A stretch of DNA of 64,000 bases from Brevundimonas sp. Root1279 (GTDB lineage Bacteria > Pseudomonadota > Alphaproteobacteria > Caulobacterales > Caulobacteraceae), in NCBI RefSeq assembly GCF_001425945.1, contig NZ_LMEB01000006.1, positions 62,001 through 126,000 on the forward strand. Direction: 5' to 3'. The position numbers and the translations under genes are program-made. The notes below the pieces were generated by a model. That model had not been told where the DNA came from, searched no databases, and saw nothing but the letters and a program-made list of their open reading frames with translations. This document shows positions 61,254 to 64,000 of this stretch, piece by piece (position 1 is the first letter of the stretch; every line of letters starts with the position of its first letter).

Positions 61254-62248
61254 GCATGGATCTCCGCGATGCGCGACTGGAACCAGCCAACGGCCATTTC
61301 GTGCCGCGGACTCAGGACGCCGTGGTCATAGGCCCCGGCCGAGAGATTCGCCTGCACCGCCTCGCAGATGCGGGCGTCCTCGGCGGTCAGGCGGTCGGAG
61401 GCGTCCAGCGCCTCGCCCAGCGCGCCCTCCCCGCCATCGTTGAGGAACAGGTAGTCGAGACGTGTCCGCCCCGGCCCGACCGGCGTCATACGCTCGATCA
61501 TGGCCCCGTCGCGATAGACGTTGATCCCGAGGTTGGGCCACAGCCAGCCCCAGACCCCGGCCTGGGGCCCGTCGTTGACCCCGACCGCCTCCTGGACGAC
61601 CAGTTGCCCCTCGACGCGGACGCGGTATTCGGCCGAACCCAGCTCGTCCGACAGCACCGGATGGACGGCCCCGATGTGGTAGCCCTCGAGGTAGTTCTCG
61701 GCATAGACCTTCCAGTCGCAGGCGAGGTCATGCGAGCGGCGCAGCGCCGGGGCCGCGATCGACAGTCCCCGCTCGCTGAGCAGCGCCTCCAGCGGGGCCA
61801 CGAGCTGTTCGAGCGGCGGCCCGTCGGAGTCGAGGCAGGCGAAGGCCAGCCCCCGCCAGATCTCCAGGCGGACCGGCAGCAGGCCGAAGTCGCGCGGATC
61901 GAACCCCTCGGCCGCCCCGAATCCCGTCGCCGCCCGCAGGCGGCCGTCCAGGGCGTAGCGCCAGCCGTGGTAGGCGCAGGTGAGCTCGCCTTCGCAATGG
62001 CCCCGTGGGCCCTCGACAAGCGGCCCGGCGCGGTGGCGGCAGACGTTGTGGAAGGCCCGCAGCGCGCCGTCCTTGCCGCGCACGGCGAACAGCCGATGGC
62101 CGGCGATGTCGGCGGCGATCCAGTCGCCGGGCGCGGCCGCCTCAGCCTCATGGCCCAGAAACAGCCAGGCGCGGCCGAACACGTCCGAGCGCTCGCGCGC
62201 CCAGGCGTCGGGACTGCCGTAGAGGCGGGCGGGAAGCGTAGCCTGCAT
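61250..62248 (-). CDS. Rieske non-heme iron oxygenase, alpha subunit
   Basis: A 332-residue oxygenase alpha subunit. The Rieske [2Fe-2S] ligands are complete: CRHRAGPL and, 19 or so residues later, CAYHGWRY. The catalytic iron domain has the histidines in the NYLEGYHIGAVHP segment, and a later Asp region. This pattern, with YxxGxHxxxxHP, is like the glycine-betaine, choline and carnitine monooxygenases. No reductase gene is adjacent. I chose the ATG at 62248. Coupling with a permease suggests degradation of an imported amine. Confidence 0.83.
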   Translation of the reverse strand: MQATLPARLYGSPDAWARERSDVFGRAWLFLGHEAEAAAPGDWIAADIAGHRLFAVRGKDGALRAFHNVCRHRAGPLVEGPRGHCEGELTCAYHGWRYALDGRLRAATGFGAAEGFDPRDFGLLPVRLEIWRGLAFACLDSDGPPLEQLVAPLEALLSERGLSIAAPALRRSHDLACDWKVYAENYLEGYHIGAVHPVLSDELGSAEYRVRVEGQLVVQEAVGVNDGPQAGVWGWLWPNLGINVYRDGAMIERMTPVGPGRTRLDYLFLNDGGEGALGEALDASDRLTAEDARICEAVQANLSAGAYDHGVLSPRHEMAVGWFQSRIAEIHA

Positions 62249-62288
62249 GCGCCGGATCAAGGGCCTGTGCGACCCTGACGTCAACTGG

Positions 62289-63095
62289 TCAGACGGTGAC
62301 GGCCTGCATATCGGCGAAGACGGCGTGGGTGGCCCCGGCGGTCTCGGCGGCCAGGCCGCGATCGGGGCGCAGGTTCAGCAGCAGCACCTGCGGGCAGGCC
62401 AGGCGGGCCGCGCCGATCAACTGCGCCGCCGACTGCCAGCCGCGGGCGGTCTCGTGCTCAACCCCGGCGAAGTCGATGGCCAGGCACTGGGGCCTCAGTT
62501 GGGCCATGCGCCGGGCGGCGCCGAGGTCGGGCGCGATGTGCAGCATCATGCCCAGGCCGCCGCTCTCGAACGACGGCATAGCGGCTTGCAAGGCCTCCTC
62601 CGGCGCGTGGTCGACGTTGCCGACGACCTCGACCAACAGAGCGCCGCCCTCGGTCTGGCCGCGCAGATCCTGGCACAGCAGGGCGAAATGGCCGGCGCTG
62701 GGCGCGACCGTGCGCCAGAAGGCCGGGATCACGCCGCTTTCATTGGGCGCGAGCCGCAGCAGCTCCAGGCCGCTCTTCAGCGTCTGCAGGTCGATGCGCT
62801 TGAAGTCGGCCGCCTCAAGGGCGTGGCGGATCAGGCCGGGCGCGCCGCCGGCGACGCCATTGCGCAGCGAGCGGCGGATGCGTCGCGCCACCGCCGTCGA
62901 GCGGGCGAGATCGAACACCGGCTGGGCCGACAGACTGACCGCCATCTCACGGCCGGCGCGGGTCACCATGGTGAAGGACGTGCGGCCGAACGGCTCGGCG
63001 TAGGAACGGCGCTCGGTGATCGGCGGCAGCGGACGGCCGGTCCCGATGTCCAGAACCATGGCTGCGGCGCCGGCGCTCTCCGGGCTGTTCGTCAT
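62289..63095 (-). CDS. Unrecognised protein, possibly a degenerate EAL-type domain
   Basis: A 268-residue soluble protein without signal peptide or membrane segments. The first 60 residues are polar (MTNSPESA start at 63095). The part from about 110 to the end alternates strands and helices (HFALLCQDLRG, ALLVEVVGNVD, LGMMLHIAPDLGAA, CLAIDFAGVEH, VLLLNLRPDRG, GATHAVFADM) and recalls a TIM barrel; the order loosely fits an EAL domain without its acidic residues. I cannot confirm this. It lies 40 bp before the Rieske oxygenase gene on the same strand. Confidence 0.6.
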   Translation of the reverse strand: MTNSPESAGAAAMVLDIGTGRPLPPITERRSYAEPFGRTSFTMVTRAGREMAVSLSAQPVFDLARSTAVARRIRRSLRNGVAGGAPGLIRHALEAADFKRIDLQTLKSGLELLRLAPNESGVIPAFWRTVAPSAGHFALLCQDLRGQTEGGALLVEVVGNVDHAPEEALQAAMPSFESGGLGMMLHIAPDLGAARRMAQLRPQCLAIDFAGVEHETARGWQSAAQLIGAARLACPQVLLLNLRPDRGLAAETAGATHAVFADMQAVTV

Positions 63096-63253
63096 GACCG
63101 TTACTCCTCGGCCGCCTCAACAAGCCCCCGTCGCGCCATCAAAGCCCCGAGTTCAAAAGATATCCCTGACGGACATGGTAAGGGCTTGGTTGACGGCGCC
63201 CGGCGGACGCGGTCAGGAGGGCGACGCCCCCAGGAATCGCCCCCGGACCGATC

Positions 63254-63955
63254 ATGCCCATCACCACGGTCGGCCTCGATGCCGACGACACCCTCTGGCA
63301 CAACGAGACGGTCTTCCGCCTGACCCAGGCTCGTTTCCTGGAGCTGCTGGCCGACCACGACGGCGACCTGGTCCATGCCCGGCTGGCCGAGGTCGAGCGC
63401 CGCAACCTTCGGCTCTACGGCTACGGCGTGAAGGGCTTCACCCTGTCGATGATCGAGACGGCGATGGAGCTGTGCGAAGGCGAGCCGCCGGCCGGGGCGA
63501 TCCGCGAAATTCTGGCCGCCGGGCGCGAGATGCTGGCCCATCCGGTTGAGACGCTGCCCGGCGTCGACGAGGCTCTGGCGCGGTTGTCGGAGCGCTACCG
63601 TCTGGTGCTGATCACCAAGGGCGACCTGCTGGACCAGGAGCGCAAGCTCGCCGCTTCGGGTCTCGGCGACCTTTTCGCGGCGGTCGAGATCGTCTCGGAG
63701 AAGGACCAGCGCACCTATGAACGCGTCTTCGCCCGCCACGGCACCGGCGCCGAGGAGGCCGTGATGGCCGGCAATTCGATGAAGTCGGACGTCCTGCCGG
63801 CCCTGGCGGCCGGCGCCTTCGCCGTGCACATCCCCTACGCCATCACCTGGGCCCACGAACTGGCCGACGCGCCTGAGAACCATCCGCGCTACTGCGCCCT
63901 GGACCGGATCGACGACCTGCCCGACTGGATCGCCGAAGCCTCCGCTCAGGCGTAG
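63254..63955 (+). CDS. HAD superfamily hydrolase
   Basis: A 233-residue haloacid dehalogenase-type phosphatase. Motif I is GLDADDTLWHNE (nucleophile Asp and acid/base Asp), motif II is LVLITKGDL, motif III has the Lys in SEKDQRTYERVFARHG and motif IV GNSMKSDVLPALAAG. A helical cap domain lies between motifs I and II. It probably dephosphorylates a small metabolite; the DADDTLWHNE variant is typical of a YjjG/YihX-like group. The last 10 bp overlap the convergent gene at the window end. Confidence 0.87.
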   Translation: MPITTVGLDADDTLWHNETVFRLTQARFLELLADHDGDLVHARLAEVERRNLRLYGYGVKGFTLSMIETAMELCEGEPPAGAIREILAAGREMLAHPVETLPGVDEALARLSERYRLVLITKGDLLDQERKLAASGLGDLFAAVEIVSEKDQRTYERVFARHGTGAEEAVMAGNSMKSDVLPALAAGAFAVHIPYAITWAHELADAPENHPRYCALDRIDDLPDWIAEASAQA

Positions 63956-64000
63956 CCGAGCAGGGCTCTCAGCCCCGGCGCGTGATAATCCACCAGCCGC
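63946..64000 (-). CDS. 3' end of a minus-strand gene cut by the window edge
   Basis: Read on the minus strand from the window edge, an open frame ends at TCA (63946-63948), with codon use like its neighbours and the peptide RLVDYHAPGLRALLGYA before the stop. Convergent stop overlap with the HAD gene, as seen elsewhere in this window, supports it. The product cannot be identified from 17 residues. Confidence 0.4.
   Translation of the reverse strand, partial: RLVDYHAPGLRALLGYA

Noticed and set aside
57795..63955. A biosynthetic or defence island near the right end
   Set aside because: The genes are housekeeping or unlinked (galE, carA, permease, HAD); no defence or assembly-line domains are present.

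Overview
The window is GC-rich, densely coded DNA, most likely the chromosome of a Caulobacterales alphaproteobacterium and probably Brevundimonas or a close relative. The signs are a fliI-fliJ pair behind CtrA-like TTAACC half-sites, a 648-residue rpoD downstream of dnaG, xylan/arabinan hydrolases behind sites matching the Caulobacter XylR operator, an UrcA-family protein, and the strong G/C third-position bias of the whole window. The genus is inference from gene content. There is no prophage, transposase, CRISPR array, rRNA operon or convincing tRNA, and no stretch above 300 bp lacks a gene.

Left part (1-25 kb). An ArcD-type antiporter and arginine deiminase are followed by a large PAS/GAF hybrid histidine kinase, an Lrp regulator divergent from an RhtA-like exporter, and a DUF418 membrane protein. 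fliI-fliJ overlaps a GH10 xylanase gene. Next come a CinA-like protein, sfsA, map, radC, a GNAT enzyme, bolA, a degenerate aldo-keto reductase, a cysteine-rich FMN reductase, grxD, a thioesterase, three small lipoprotein genes, rpsD with a strong terminator, and an MHYT-PAS-GGDEF-EAL c-di-GMP enzyme.

Middle part (25-45 kb). GH39 and GH51 genes each sit behind their own XylR-like operator, so a pentose sugar probably induces both. Then follow an MBL lipoprotein, sodB, a DUF4350 protein and a formaldehyde-detoxification block (glutathione-dependent formaldehyde dehydrogenase, FosA-like and VOC proteins, S-formylglutathione hydrolase). An FMN-dependent alpha-hydroxy-acid oxidase, a sirtuin, a TrmJ-like methyltransferase, an S1/P1 nuclease and an M28 peptidase come next. 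Two kinds of non-coding palindromic repeat lie in this block. One kind is present as two ~132 bp copies with perfect 31 bp terminal inverted repeats, each filling a gap between co-directional genes. A GST, a 3D-domain protein, a BlaI/M56 sensor pair with tandem operators, UrcA, a DUF962 protein and a 69-residue protein resembling the two ends of a flagellar rod protein close the section.

Right part (45-64 kb). An archaic (Csu-like) chaperone-usher operon, SCPU pilin-chaperone-usher-SCPU-mini-SCPU, is followed by a GH16 glucanase. rpoD and dnaG follow; this DnaG has lost all four zinc ligands of its N-terminal domain. Then come small secreted proteins, a SIMPL-domain protein, galE, a probable glycosyltransferase, carA, an amino-acid permease translationally coupled to a Rieske oxygenase, an unrecognised protein and a HAD hydrolase. 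The last ~55 bp carry the 3' end of another minus-strand gene.

The best candidates for something undescribed are the 31-bp-TIR element with covarying hairpins, the small proteins (the rod-like mini-protein, the CPGDPRCE lipoprotein pair and the mini-SCPU), and the M56 sensor with an unusual C-terminal region. No wholly new multi-gene system is evident.
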